64,000 nt of DNA from Pichia kudriavzevii (GCF_003054445.1 NC_042506.1:2549501-2613500), one strand, 5' to 3'; positions 26,810 through 36,839 are shown, counted from the first letter of the stretch. Notes: a model not told the origin generated them from the letters alone. Program-made: numbers and translations.

Positions 26810-27769
26810 CTAGGACATGACTTTATAGACGTCCATCATATTTCTCTCAACAACATATTTACCAACCTTGTACCTTTCATCAGGGTCAACGCTGGTTATA
26901 TATTTCCAGCCCATTTCACTATCACATTGGACGCAAGTTATCGATTTAACTCCATATCTCCCGGTTCTCATGTTTTTCATAGTTTCACACTTACTTTCCC
27001 TCACATTCAAGACATTTTTAACAAAGTATGCATTCCCCTTATTTCCCCAAAAGTCTTTCGAAATTATTAAAGACGAATGGCAAATATCAGTATAACATGT
27101 CTTACACCTGTAAATTATGGGTACAGGCCCATTATGCAACGATGGATACATTCTGATGGTTTCACTACTATTTGACAAGTCAATATCACCACCACTACCG
27201 TCATCATCATGATCATCTTCTTCATCATGATCATCTTCTTCCTCTTCCTCTTCTTCCTCTTCTTCAAAAATTGCACCTTCGTTCTCAGTGTCGCTTTCCT
27301 CACATTCGTTCATCTCATTTGCAGTGAAACTGACTCCAAAATCAATGCCGTGCATACCAACTCCACCGTCAAGAGCATCCCCGTTGGTGTTCAACCGGCT
27401 CTCCCCTATTCTCAACTGCTGTTGGCCATGACTTGCCTCTCCCATGTCGTTACCAAATACATTATGAAACGTATACTTCACCTCACCAGGGAAAACTGAC
27501 GATGCGCCCGAGGATACCGATCTCCTTGCACCAGATATGACCCCAGAAAAGACAGACCCAAATGAGTACTGTGAATGACTGGAAGACCTGCGTGTGTTAG
27601 ACTCGCCACTATAAATCGACGAGATTGATGATCTCGTTGCACTTGGCCGCCTATACTTGATCTTACCAGTAATATTGGCCCTGTCGTTGGACTTGGGACT
27701 GGACCCCGACGTAATGTCCCCCCGACTCGATGGTGAGAGGTCAAAGTAGTCTACGCAAACCCTTCCCAT
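26810..27769 (-). CDS. Yippee/Moh1-family zinc protein with long acidic N-terminal extension
   Basis: The first ATG gives 319 residues. The last 105 form a Yippee domain: RCKTCYTDICHSS with CxxC (about 220), SKDFWGNKGNAYF, and the second CxxC in ITCVQCDSEMGWKYI (about 277), then EERYKVGKYVVE-like DPDERYKVGKYVVERN. Two CxxC pairs bind one zinc. Yeast Moh1 is only about 138 residues, so the N-terminal 200 are an addition: Ser/Arg-rich to about residue 115, then a strongly acidic stretch with E9 and DDHDEEDDHDDD. The function of Moh1 is unclear; related Yippee proteins act with GID ubiquitin ligases and in stress response. Confidence 0.88.
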   Translation of the reverse strand: MGRVCVDYFDLSPSSRGDITSGSSPKSNDRANITGKIKYRRPSATRSSISSIYSGESNTRRSSSHSQYSFGSVFSGVISGARRSVSSGASSVFPGEVKYTFHNVFGNDMGEASHGQQQLRIGESRLNTNGDALDGGVGMHGIDFGVSFTANEMNECEESDTENEGAIFEEEEEEEEEEDDHDEEDDHDDDGSGGDIDLSNSSETIRMYPSLHNGPVPIIYRCKTCYTDICHSSLIISKDFWGNKGNAYFVKNVLNVRESKCETMKNMRTGRYGVKSITCVQCDSEMGWKYITSVDPDERYKVGKYVVERNMMDVYKVMS

Positions 27770-28450
27770 ATCTATGTGTCTGTAACGAAGAAGCCCTAGT
27801 TGTATGAATCGGAGAAAGAGGAAACAGATTTGTATATACACTGGTTCAAACCAGTGTTTATAAATGATGTGAGTAAATAAATGCTTTATGTGTCTATATA
27901 TATATATATTTATATATTTATATATTTATATACATTAATATGTATATACTGGTATTTATATCTATAAACGGCAACTCCACATTACCGACCCTCACACTCC
28001 TTTTATCTCCTAATCAATATATTATTAATTGATACCAAACCGAGCCGAGCCGTATTTTGTTCTCCTTGGTAGATCCGCATAATCGTTTCTCTTTTGATTG
28101 AAACGAGCCCCCCTCACTTCCTAATCGGTAAAACCAACATTATCCAATTCCGTATTGGACTATTTGGATAAAAAGGAGTTGAGAAAAGAGGGAAAAATTG
28201 CATTTCAGGTTCGAGTATCCGTGCACCAGAGAGTTCCCAAGTTTTTTCACATGTTATTTTATTTATTTTTTCTTTTTATTTTTTTTCTGTCTGCAAAATT
28301 TCGTATTTTCGCATTTTTTCACCATTTTCACCATTTTCACGTTTTTTCCAACATTGATGAAAAGAGTGAAGGTTGGTTGTAGTTAGGTACTGAATTTAAA
28401 CTGGTGTTTAAGAAGGAGTTAATCCGAATTCCAAGCACAGATACTACAAT
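27770..28450. promoter_or_regulatory. Divergent promoter between the Yippee gene and MRPL22
   Basis: No gene in 681 bases. A TA-rich microsatellite-like block (TATATATATATTTATATATT repeats) spans about 27896-27950. T-rich tracts follow at 28255-28330, with short repeats of CACCATTTT at 28320-28340. Confidence 0.5.
27896..27950. repeat. TA-rich microsatellite
   Basis: A run of TA dinucleotides followed by three copies of TTTATATA, in the middle of a divergent promoter. Likely nucleosome-poor. Confidence 0.8.
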
Positions 28451-29347
28451 ATGGCACCTTCATATGTTTTTGGATTTCTGCGTGGGGCGTCTATATGTAT
28501 GCGTTCCCATCCTGCTATTATTAGGGCTAGAATGCCTGCAGGTTTGAGAACCATGGCAACGAATAAACCAGTTGATTCCCTCTTTAGCGATTTGACATCT
28601 TCGGTTGACAAGAAGAGGGCTGCAGGTAAGGAGACCGCCAACAACAACGTTGCAGTTGCAGAAGAAGGGGATTCTGGAGTGATACAGTATGTCGAGCCGG
28701 AAAAAGATAGCAAATTACAGGAATTTTTGAATCCAGAACCGTTGATTTCGGTTGACACTTTACTTACTCCATTAAAGAAGGAGATCTATTTAGCTAATGT
28801 TGCAAAGAATGGCTTTTTCAAGAATATGGATTTGGTGAAACTAAAGGATGATAATTCGTATACTCTGAATTTGTCCCAAAAGGAAATTGAGGCTTTGGAA
28901 CCTTCAATTTATCTGAGATCTTGGAGAATCAAAGGTTCGATCAAAAAAACCAACATTGTCTTAAGGGCGTTGAAGAACTTACCTTTGAAGAAGGCTATCA
29001 CCCAGTTGCATTTCATGGAAAAGAAGGTTGCTAGGGATTTATCCGAAATGCTAGAGAGAGGAGTTGAGGATGCTCAGAAGATGAATTATGATGTCGACGA
29101 CTTATACGTTGCAGAGTCCTGGGTTCACACCGACGGCCATTGGATGAAGAGAGTGGATTGTAAAGGTAGAGGTAGAGCTGGTGTTATGACTTTCAAATGG
29201 GTCAGTGTGAGATTCTTGTTGAAGACTAAGCAAACGCAACGGAGACTGAAATATTTGGCAAGCCAAAGAGCTAACAATAAAGATGTTAGAACTTTTGTCT
29301 CCAAGGGTAAGATCAGAGGTAACGCACCTGGCTTCTACAGATGGTAA
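28451..29347 (+). CDS. MRPL22: Mitochondrial large ribosomal subunit protein uL22m
   Basis: A 298-residue protein, close to yeast Mrpl22 (309). The N-terminus is a basic presequence (MAPSYVFGFLRGASICMRS). The ribosomal L22 fold occupies about residues 150-290: LRSWRIKGSIKKTNIVLRALKNLPLKKAITQLHFMEKKVARDL, then VAESWVHTDGHWMKRVDCKGRGRAGVM, the conserved extended loop that lines the peptide exit tunnel. Transcription is divergent from the Yippee gene and convergent with NI9M. Confidence 0.92.
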   Translation: MAPSYVFGFLRGASICMRSHPAIIRARMPAGLRTMATNKPVDSLFSDLTSSVDKKRAAGKETANNNVAVAEEGDSGVIQYVEPEKDSKLQEFLNPEPLISVDTLLTPLKKEIYLANVAKNGFFKNMDLVKLKDDNSYTLNLSQKEIEALEPSIYLRSWRIKGSIKKTNIVLRALKNLPLKKAITQLHFMEKKVARDLSEMLERGVEDAQKMNYDVDDLYVAESWVHTDGHWMKRVDCKGRGRAGVMTFKWVSVRFLLKTKQTQRRLKYLASQRANNKDVRTFVSKGKIRGNAPGFYRW

Positions 29348-29632
29348 GTTTTCTCTTTATACATCCTGTAAATAGTATACTAGTTATGTAATTCAAAAAT
29401 CCTTCACTAGACTCATTAGCGGGAAGAAGTATCATGCTTTTTTTTCCCTCTATTTTTGCTTACTCTATTTTTTAGTTTCTTTTTCTTTTATGATTGAATA
29501 ATAAATATGTAGAAGTATAAAGAATATGTGGTAAATAGTGAAAGTTATAAACTAATCTGAAGAATTTGGAAACATGAACAAAATGACATTAATAGACAAG
29601 TGACTAAGTATATAATAATCTATTTGGTTTCC

Positions 29633-29988
29633 TTAGTCTTCGTAACCGGCTGGAGGATTTCTTGGTCTGTTTGGAACTGGGTAACCATCCATAGGAACTG
29701 GTTCCGCATCGGCATATAAGAACTTTCTTCTTAATGGGGTGCCTGCAAACAGAAAAACAGGACCAAGTGCAGCAATAAATGCAGAGTAAAAAAGATGTGG
29801 CTTATTGTGTGCTTGGTAACGTAACCACTGTAAAAGCCAATTAACAAAACAACTTGTTAGTATTGATACTTGTCGGTCGATAGATAATAAACTCAAAACT
29901 TGAAGATGCCCGAAATGGACATAGGCATAGAAAGTTTAAAAATAATACATACTCTAACTGGCTCCTTGAAGTAAACAGGATAAGACAT
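29633..29988 (-). CDS. NI9M: Complex I 9.5-kDa accessory subunit (NI9M type), two exons
   Basis: The gene is split. Exon 1 is 29988-29953 (12 codons, MSYPVYFKEPVR), the intron 29952-29828 (125 bases) and exon 2 29827-29633 (64 codons plus stop). The intron has a GTATGT donor, a perfect TACTAAC branch point at 29862-29856 and a TTTTACAG acceptor, phase 0. The 76-residue product ends GYPVPNRPRNPPAGYED. It lines up with the Neurospora/Yarrowia 9.5-kDa subunit of NADH:ubiquinone oxidoreductase: an N-terminal xPxRW, one membrane segment (LFYSAFIAALGPVFLFAG), a PLRRKF pair and a proline-rich C-terminus. The subunit sits in the membrane arm. Its presence implies a functional complex I, absent from Saccharomyces. 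No alternative frame without splicing gives a plausible start. Confidence 0.93.
29828..29952 (-). other. Spliceosomal intron of NI9M
   Basis: Donor GTATGT, branch point TACTAAC 28 bases from the acceptor, acceptor ACAG. All match budding-yeast consensus. Placed after codon 12, typical of 5'-biased yeast introns. Confidence 0.93.
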
Positions 29989-30277
29989 GCTTGTGTGTTG
30001 TTTCTGGTGTTTCAAACAAATATGTTTTACTCTTGGGTTAGTTCACCACTTGCACAACCATGTTAACGAATCATGCTCTCGAAAAAAAACAGACTGACAA
30101 GTCAACTGGGTACTCAAATTGGCAGCGCGGGCGGCTCAGCGAGGCGCCGATCGACCAAAAAAAAAAGTTAACTATATTATCATATACCAACCTGTTTTAG
30201 CAGACTGAAACTGGTTTTAGTGGAGCAGAGAAAGATATACCTCTACCAGGAGCAAATATATCACTCAGAAAGTCAAT

Positions 30278-31126
30278 ATGGAACACAAGTTAAACGAGCA
30301 GAGCAAACGAAATGCGGATGAAGAGGGGCGATTTTATAGTCGTAGAAGGTGGAATCGAGTAGAGGGAGATCATGACAGAAATTCCAATGAAATGAAATAC
30401 TCTAGAAGTGAAGATTGGAGAGAACGAAGGGATTATTCAAGAGGTTATTATAGAAATAGTAGAGATGAAAAAAGAGGCAAATATGGATACGAAAAAAGAT
30501 ACGACCCAAGTAATAACAGGTATCCTAAAGAAAATTATCGTACTTACAGAGAAAAAAATCGGTATGGGGACATCAATTTAAGGCGAACCAATGTGAGTAG
30601 TTCAAGACAGTCTAATCCTCAAAACCCAATACCGGTTGATCTCACTCCTTCTGGTGTGTTGACTAGATATCTACATTTGTCAGATGTCACAAAGTCTTTA
30701 AGTGAATCTGATACCAAGTCCAAATACTCTCCTCCAGATGATGAAATAGTACCGACACCAGAGAATTGCCATATTCATCTATTCAAATATAATGAAAGAA
30801 CTGATAAACAAACAGAAATCCCTATTTATAACTTTAAATCGTATTACATTATTGGAAGGGATAAAGAGTTGGCGGACATTGTTGTTTCAGAGGAGGAGGA
30901 TGGCTATTTAGTCTCGAAAGAGCATACGGTTTTACAGTTCCGCAAAAGTAAGTTAGGTCAGGTAAATTGTTACATTATGGATTTGAAGTCAACTAATGGA
31001 ACGTTTCTCAATGACTCTAAGGAAGAAATTCCATCAAAACGGTACATAGAACTCAAAGACAAAGATTTTTTCAAACTAGGAGATTACAATAGTGTACTTG
31101 AGTTTATGGTAGTTCATGATAAGTGA
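30278..31126 (+). CDS. PML1: Pml1/SNIP1-like FHA-domain protein
   Basis: A 282-residue protein with a C-terminal forkhead-associated domain (about 180-278). It shows YYIIGRDKELADIVV, VSKEHTVLQF and the hallmark DLKSTNGTFLN, then FFKLGDYNSVLEFMVVHD. In yeast, Pml1 joins Bud13 and Snu17 in the RES complex, which keeps unspliced pre-mRNA in the nucleus and aids splicing. The first 110 residues are rich in Arg, Tyr, Asp and Asn (for example RDYSRGYYRNSRDEKRGKYG). This is longer than in yeast Pml1 (204 residues) and more like SNIP1. It is convergent with the next gene after 72 bases. Confidence 0.85.
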   Translation: MEHKLNEQSKRNADEEGRFYSRRRWNRVEGDHDRNSNEMKYSRSEDWRERRDYSRGYYRNSRDEKRGKYGYEKRYDPSNNRYPKENYRTYREKNRYGDINLRRTNVSSSRQSNPQNPIPVDLTPSGVLTRYLHLSDVTKSLSESDTKSKYSPPDDEIVPTPENCHIHLFKYNERTDKQTEIPIYNFKSYYIIGRDKELADIVVSEEEDGYLVSKEHTVLQFRKSKLGQVNCYIMDLKSTNGTFLNDSKEEIPSKRYIELKDKDFFKLGDYNSVLEFMVVHDK

Positions 31127-31198
31127 CATGTCACAGCATCGCACCCCATGTTTCCATACATCGATTTCTGTCTATAAGCACATCTACTTTTCTATACT

Positions 31199-32818
31199 TT
31201 AAGCCAGTTTATCAGTACCCTTGACTTTACCTGATCCAATATCCATTTTTGCACTTTTGGAGCCAAATTGGATGGCACGTTTCGGTTCTTGTGCAACAAA
31301 ATGAAGACCCATTAAATCAGCAAGCTCACGAAGAGCTTTCTTCCTAGTAATTTCACCCGTTTCTTTTTTGTAATTCAGTTTCCAATTTAATGGGATTGCG
31401 CCTTCTGTAGTAACCCACTTCACAAATGATTCATCTAAAAAGGGATATCTTACCTCCTTGTTCCAGCTACAAATAACTTTATCATCCCTAGTGAGATTTC
31501 TTTCCCATAGTCTATCTAAATCGCATTGTAGTTCATCTCTCAACTCTTTATTTAGTTCATTCAAATCATAGGTGTTTGTATCATTGGCAGGTTTATTTTT
31601 CAATTTTCTCTTGACTTGGTTGCTTATTCCGGTGAAGATTCTTTCGTGTCTGGTATAACCTCCAAACAATTCGTCAGCTCCTAAACCGCTGAGAAGTACT
31701 TTACATTCACTGTCCTGTCCTTCACTGTTTACTCCGCTAGACGCAAAGTAAAAGGCAATAGCAATAGATAAGTCCATTTCAGTATCGTTGGGATAAATCA
31801 ACTTAATGACACGATCTTTGGCCTTCTGGTAACTTTCATATGGTATGTTCACTTTTACCAAATTAAAATACACCTTATTAGCCTTATTATACTTTTCGTT
31901 TAGTTTTTGACAATTTTTGATTGCCAAAGTTCGATCAGGTGTTTCGTCGTAACTTAATTTGGCCCTTGGGTTACTAAATGAAACATTCAACAAATCTATT
32001 ATAGTGTTTTCCTGACAAATTTCTCCGCATATACCGGCTAGTATGGTGCAATCTATGCCGCCACTATACAAAATTGCAAACTTGCTTTTAGTTGAAGCTT
32101 CTTTTAGCGGGAAAATGGTCGATATGCGTCTCTCAACAGATTTTGATAATTCAACATGCAACTGACTGATAAGTTTATTGCGATCCACATTGTCAGTGAC
32201 GTTATTCAAGACTTTATAAGAACAAGGTAATAATGATGACGTGTCAAAAGGAATATTGCCCAACTCACAAGTTTCGAGGTCATATACATATACTTTAGCC
32301 TTCTCACATTCATTGAAATTAACTCGATCTTCACTGTTCCACGGTGGGCAAGTACTGATATAAAGTCCGTCGCACGCTTTGGTGGAAAAGCATAGTGATT
32401 TTCTGCCTAGTATATCTTTACCAAAATATATTTTTCTTTCCATTTTGTCATAGATTGAGTAGGCAAATTCACCCTCTAAATGACCAATCGTTTCAATTAC
32501 CCTGCCTTTATAATCGTTTGATAATTTGGCATGCAGATACTCTACATCATTCATCCCCTTCGTGATCCCCTTATTGTATAATTCACCATTGAACTGTATA
32601 ACAAACCTCTCGTCACTGATGGGTTGTCTTGCTATTGGTTGGCGAAGTGAAAGGACAGAAGAGTAGATCTCCGTGTGTTCATAAGTCATATAGTTTTCAT
32701 GATCACCTCCTCTTTCTCGTATAATTGGAATCAAAGATTTAAAAACACGGTCAGAGCCAAAAACTGCAGAATCCTTAAAGTTTCCTTGCTTTTGAAAATG
32801 CAACAAAATGCCACACAT
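31199..32818 (-). CDS. YML096W/ASNSD1-like asparagine synthetase domain protein
   Basis: A 539-residue protein, similar in size to yeast YML096W (525). It begins MCGILLHF with Cys2 as the expected glutamine-amidotransferase nucleophile, followed by QPISDERFVIQFNGELYN. The C-terminal synthetase-like domain has the ATP-pyrophosphatase loop in FAILYSGGIDCTILA and the LLSGLGADELFGGYTRHER block. Spacing differs from true asparagine synthetases, as in the ASNSD1 group, whose reaction is unknown. The extreme C-terminus is lysine-rich. Confidence 0.87.
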   Translation of the reverse strand: MCGILLHFQKQGNFKDSAVFGSDRVFKSLIPIIRERGGDHENYMTYEHTEIYSSVLSLRQPIARQPISDERFVIQFNGELYNKGITKGMNDVEYLHAKLSNDYKGRVIETIGHLEGEFAYSIYDKMERKIYFGKDILGRKSLCFSTKACDGLYISTCPPWNSEDRVNFNECEKAKVYVYDLETCELGNIPFDTSSLLPCSYKVLNNVTDNVDRNKLISQLHVELSKSVERRISTIFPLKEASTKSKFAILYSGGIDCTILAGICGEICQENTIIDLLNVSFSNPRAKLSYDETPDRTLAIKNCQKLNEKYNKANKVYFNLVKVNIPYESYQKAKDRVIKLIYPNDTEMDLSIAIAFYFASSGVNSEGQDSECKVLLSGLGADELFGGYTRHERIFTGISNQVKRKLKNKPANDTNTYDLNELNKELRDELQCDLDRLWERNLTRDDKVICSWNKEVRYPFLDESFVKWVTTEGAIPLNWKLNYKKETGEITRKKALRELADLMGLHFVAQEPKRAIQFGSKSAKMDIGSGKVKGTDKLA

Positions 32819-33047
32819 GATAAACCTTTCAGGTATTTATTGAGACTAGTCAAAATCTACTATTCAAAAGTTCAAAGAATTGTCTACATAAAATTTTATA
32901 GAAGTCTGAAAAATTGAATATACATGAAATTTCGAGGTTATGGCTCAGCACATTTCTTCAAAAAAAAAAACATACGAAATCAAAATGTTGGAATTTATTA
33001 TTGTTATTATATACTAGTATGTGCCTTTTTACTCTAAGCTAAATACT

Positions 33048-34436
33048 TCACTCGTCCAATAAACGCCTTAACAATTTTTCAAACCCGTCTGCAAACTCGT
33101 CAATGTGTGAAGAGTTATATGTTCTTAGTGTAAAATTTGCGCCGTTAACGGTACTTGCCATATTAACGCCGAAACTCTCTGGTGGTTGATCAAACCACAA
33201 ATACAAAAGATTGGGACTACAAGATGATACCATGCCAACGTTTGAGACCTCAAGAGTGTACTTTTCTCGTTTTTCAATATTCTCCACTAGGAACTTCTTG
33301 GTATCTGCGTACTGGAGTGGTCCAAATCGATATTTTGAAGATTTGGACTTCTTGTGTATCCTAGCATGAATATACTCCACCGCGTCCCAGTTGATCTCCC
33401 TCTCTGGACAAACTTTAAGAATAGCTGGTAATTCAATGTCTAGACCACTCATATATATACCAAATTTATCGGAGAAAGTAGGACAAAGTCTTTCAGCCTT
33501 TTCTATGTCAATCTCGGATCTCACGTTCACTGGAACAGATGTAAGGCTGTCCCTGCTGTCAACAATAAAGTTACTTATACTTAAGTGTGCCAATAACACA
33601 ACCAATGAGGTCATTTTAACGTTATGAGCTCTGGTCAGTTGGATTAACTTGTTAACATCTTCAGCATTCAAGAAAACATTTCGAGGGCTACTATCTTTAT
33701 CATTTGGAAACAATCGAATGTCTTTACCCAATATTGGATGGTATGTCATCTGACCTGCATAAGGATTGCCTCCAAACCAATATTTCAACCAGTTGGTGAT
33801 TGGCTTAGGTGCAACCGCCTCGAATACTGATTTGAGTTGTGTAATGATTGATCCATTATAGTCTATTATATCCTTTGGTGGTGGGAATATCTGATATTTT
33901 TCTGGGTCCGTCAGTGACCTGTCAAATAAAACGGTGTCCATTCCTTCAGATGGTCCACTTTCAGTTGTCTTTTGTTCTGCCAAGGCATTTGAAAATTCGA
34001 TATGGAAATTCTTTCCAGATGTACCGTCGAAAAATGTATGATCAAAGAATACCAAGACGTACTTCTCATTGATAATCTTGAGCTTCCACAACGGAGTGCA
34101 ATCATCAAAATTGAAGTACATTGTATGATATCTGTCTAAAATCTTGCTGATGTTCGTATTCAAAGACTCATCTTCAACAAACTCTACCACATCGGAAAAC
34201 ATAACCCTAGAAAGAAGGGAAACTCGATATCCTAATTTTTGTGTTTTATCGGGGACAATTCCTGTTGTTAATGGGCTGTACTGGTATAACATTGTTTTCA
34301 AAGCTTGGAAAACATTCTGAGGGTTCAAGTCAACTGAGTATTCACCGGCAACTCTGAAGTTAGAGTAGCCCTTAAGTTTGGTTCTCCAGAAGAATAACTC
34401 TTCAGTGTAGCTTAGCGGTCTATCAATTTGTGACAT
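33048..34436 (-). CDS. Alcohol O-acetyltransferase family protein, copy 1
   Basis: A 462-residue member of the Atf1/Atf2 family, which makes acetate esters from acetyl-CoA and alcohols. The catalytic HxxxD motif is present as DHTFFDGTSG. Other family marks are RPLSYTEELFFWRTKLKGYSNFRVAGEY at the N-terminus, SVPVNVRSEIDIEKA and FGIYMSGLDIELP. It has no signal peptide. A second copy in the same orientation lies about 1 kb away (35448-36839). Most of the two genes differ at roughly 25-30% of positions, but a central 355-base block is almost identical. Substrate preference cannot be read from sequence; sterol deacetylation partners (Atf2-like) are an alternative. Confidence 0.88.
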   Translation of the reverse strand: MSQIDRPLSYTEELFFWRTKLKGYSNFRVAGEYSVDLNPQNVFQALKTMLYQYSPLTTGIVPDKTQKLGYRVSLLSRVMFSDVVEFVEDESLNTNISKILDRYHTMYFNFDDCTPLWKLKIINEKYVLVFFDHTFFDGTSGKNFHIEFSNALAEQKTTESGPSEGMDTVLFDRSLTDPEKYQIFPPPKDIIDYNGSIITQLKSVFEAVAPKPITNWLKYWFGGNPYAGQMTYHPILGKDIRLFPNDKDSSPRNVFLNAEDVNKLIQLTRAHNVKMTSLVVLLAHLSISNFIVDSRDSLTSVPVNVRSEIDIEKAERLCPTFSDKFGIYMSGLDIELPAILKVCPEREINWDAVEYIHARIHKKSKSSKYRFGPLQYADTKKFLVENIEKREKYTLEVSNVGMVSSCSPNLLYLWFDQPPESFGVNMASTVNGANFTLRTYNSSHIDEFADGFEKLLRRLLDE

Positions 34437-35447
34437 GGCTTACTTTTCAAAAAATCAACGACAATCAAAACGTTAAAAAAGAGACATTGAGCATGGACCC
34501 ACTATTTACTGTCCACATCACCATCTGTAAACTTATGTCTAGCCGGTTACCCCTGACTATAATTAAGCTTTAGAGGTATTCCCAAAAAGGGAAACAGATG
34601 ATTATCAGCGAAATGTTTCATGCATGCACCTATTTCACCTCAGTACTTTAAGCTTTATCAGATTGAATATTGAAGTCGTGTCATCCAATAACAGGGTACA
34701 TCTATTATCCCCCTTCTTTAAACATACAAAACGTAGCTAGTTTGGAAAGTCGAAAAGCTAAGCTGCCATTTAACAGAACAAAAATAAGCACATGTTTCTC
34801 TTTGTCGTTTCGTAGAAATTGAGATTTCCGTTCAACCAGCACTAACGTTAAAGAACATCAATACGGTAGCAACTACACTCGGAAGTGGCTTGCCAGAATA
34901 AGTAAATTGCGGGTGTGAAAATAGCCACCCCTCTATTGAACTACTAGTTTGGTTTCCCTTCTATTTTTCATCATCGTATCACAATTTTTCAGCCTCGTAA
35001 AAGTTCAGCCTCGCTGAAAAATTTCATCTAGGGAGTATACATCAGTTGCGTATTATCGTGCATACACAGTTGAGCGGAAATTATCGTCAGCATGCAGGTA
35101 ACAGGGGTGTGATCAAAGTTGGGGAGGAACAACGTGAATTACGGCATCTATGGATGCGTTTCACATTGTTATTCATTCGGATATGGTGAAGCAAGAACAG
35201 AGCGTTTCGGACGATTGTTGGCTATCGGTGTAGCGTAATTTGACGGCCAGTCATTGCAAAGTGTGAAGACGGCATCAACTAAACGAGTTACACTTCGCTA
35301 GATTGTTGGGCTTTGCAATAGCATTTCCCCACACAAATCCAATTGTTTTGTATAGCACGTTCGTTAACTACCACTTGTTGTGTGAGATTATATGGGGATT
35401 TTTTGTACATGGTCTTCATAATTACGGAATATATAAAAAGGAGGTAA
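34437..35447. promoter_or_regulatory. Gap between the two acetyltransferase genes
   Basis: No gene in 1 kb. It should hold the promoter of copy 1 and the 3' end of copy 2, both read leftwards. A short direct repeat of CAGCCTCG(C/T) occurs near 34991-35013 (TTCAGCCTCGTAAAAGTTCAGCCTCGCTG). I see no remnant of a third copy. Confidence 0.4.
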
Positions 35448-36839
35448 CTATTCTTTCTTCTCCAACAGTCCTCTAAGCAACCTCTCAAACTCACTTGCAA
35501 ACTTTTCTATATGAGCAGCATTGTAGGACCTCAGAGTAAGATTGGCACCATTTGCAGTACTTGCCATATTGATACTAAAACCTTCGGGTGGTTGGTCAAA
35601 CCATAAATGCAGAAGAATTGGACTACAATTTGACACTATACCAACATTAGAAACCTCAAGTGTCTCCCTCTCTCTCTTCGAAATGTATCCTTCGATATAT
35701 TTCTTAGGATCGATATATTTAGCCAAACCCCAACGGTACTTGGAAGACTTCGCTCTCTGGTGAATCTCATTGTGAATGTATTCAGCCAACTTCCAGTCAA
35801 TCTCCCCACCCGGACAAATCTTCTTGATTGCAGGCAACTCGATTTCAATACCACTCATGTAAATTCCAAACTTGTCAGAGAAATTAGCACATAATTTCTT
35901 TGCCTTTTCATTGTCAATTTCAGATCTAAGATTAATTGGAACAGAGATTAAACTATCTTTGTCGTCGCTGATGAAATCACGAATACTCAATTGTGCCAAT
36001 AGTACAACTAATGAGGTCATTTTAACATTATGGTTTCTGGCTAATTGGATCATCTTTTTTACTTCTGTAGGATTTAGAAAGACGTTCACTGAATCACCAA
36101 TTTTGTCATCAGGGATCAACTTCAAATCATTACCCAGAAGTGGGTTATATGTCATCAGTTTGGCATATGGATTGCCTCCAAACCAATATTTCAACCAGTT
36201 GGTGATTGGCTTAGGTGCAACCGCCTCCAATATTGATTTGAGTTGTGTAATGATTGATCCATTGTAGTCTATTATATCCTTTGGTGGTGGGAATATCTGA
36301 TATTTTTCTGGGTCCGTCAGTGACCTGTCAAATAAAACGGTGTCCATTCCTTCAGATGGTCCACTTTCAGTTGTCTTTTGTTCTGCCAAGGCATTTGAAA
36401 ATTCGATATGGAAATTCTTTCCAGATGTACCGTCGAAAAATGCGTGATCGCAAAAGAACAAGGCGTACTTCCCATTGATAATCTTGAGCTTCCACAACGG
36501 AGTGCAATCATCAAAATTGAAGTGTACTGAATGATATTTGTCTAGAATTCCAGTAACGTTCCCTTCTAAAGCCTCGTCTGTGATAAATTCAACAACATCT
36601 CCGTATTTGACTTTAGAAATTAGAGATATATGATAACCCAGAGACTCGTCATTAGTTGGAAGCATTCCTGCAGTTAATGGGCTATACTTGTATAGCATTG
36701 TCTCCAAAGCTTGAAAGACATTCTGGGCATTTAATTCAATCGAATATTCACCTACAAATCTAAAATTGGAATATCCGCCAAGTTTAGTTCTCCAAAAGTA
36801 AAGCTTTTCAGTATAACTGATTGGCCTGCTGTTTTTCAT
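35448..36839 (-). CDS. Alcohol O-acetyltransferase family protein, copy 2
   Basis: A 463-residue paralogue of the gene at 33048-34436, with HxxxD as DHAFFDGTSG. N-terminal RPISYTEKLYFWRTKLGGYSNFRFVGEY, SVPINLRSEIDNEKA and FGIYMSGIEIELP correspond to copy 1. The shared segment from about residue 105 to 223 is nearly residue-for-residue the same, while the flanks diverge. The tandem arrangement in one orientation suggests origin by unequal crossing-over. Both reading frames are whole, so both are probably active. Confidence 0.88.
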   Translation of the reverse strand: MKNSRPISYTEKLYFWRTKLGGYSNFRFVGEYSIELNAQNVFQALETMLYKYSPLTAGMLPTNDESLGYHISLISKVKYGDVVEFITDEALEGNVTGILDKYHSVHFNFDDCTPLWKLKIINGKYALFFCDHAFFDGTSGKNFHIEFSNALAEQKTTESGPSEGMDTVLFDRSLTDPEKYQIFPPPKDIIDYNGSIITQLKSILEAVAPKPITNWLKYWFGGNPYAKLMTYNPLLGNDLKLIPDDKIGDSVNVFLNPTEVKKMIQLARNHNVKMTSLVVLLAQLSIRDFISDDKDSLISVPINLRSEIDNEKAKKLCANFSDKFGIYMSGIEIELPAIKKICPGGEIDWKLAEYIHNEIHQRAKSSKYRWGLAKYIDPKKYIEGYISKRERETLEVSNVGIVSNCSPILLHLWFDQPPEGFSINMASTANGANLTLRSYNAAHIEKFASEFERLLRGLLEKKE

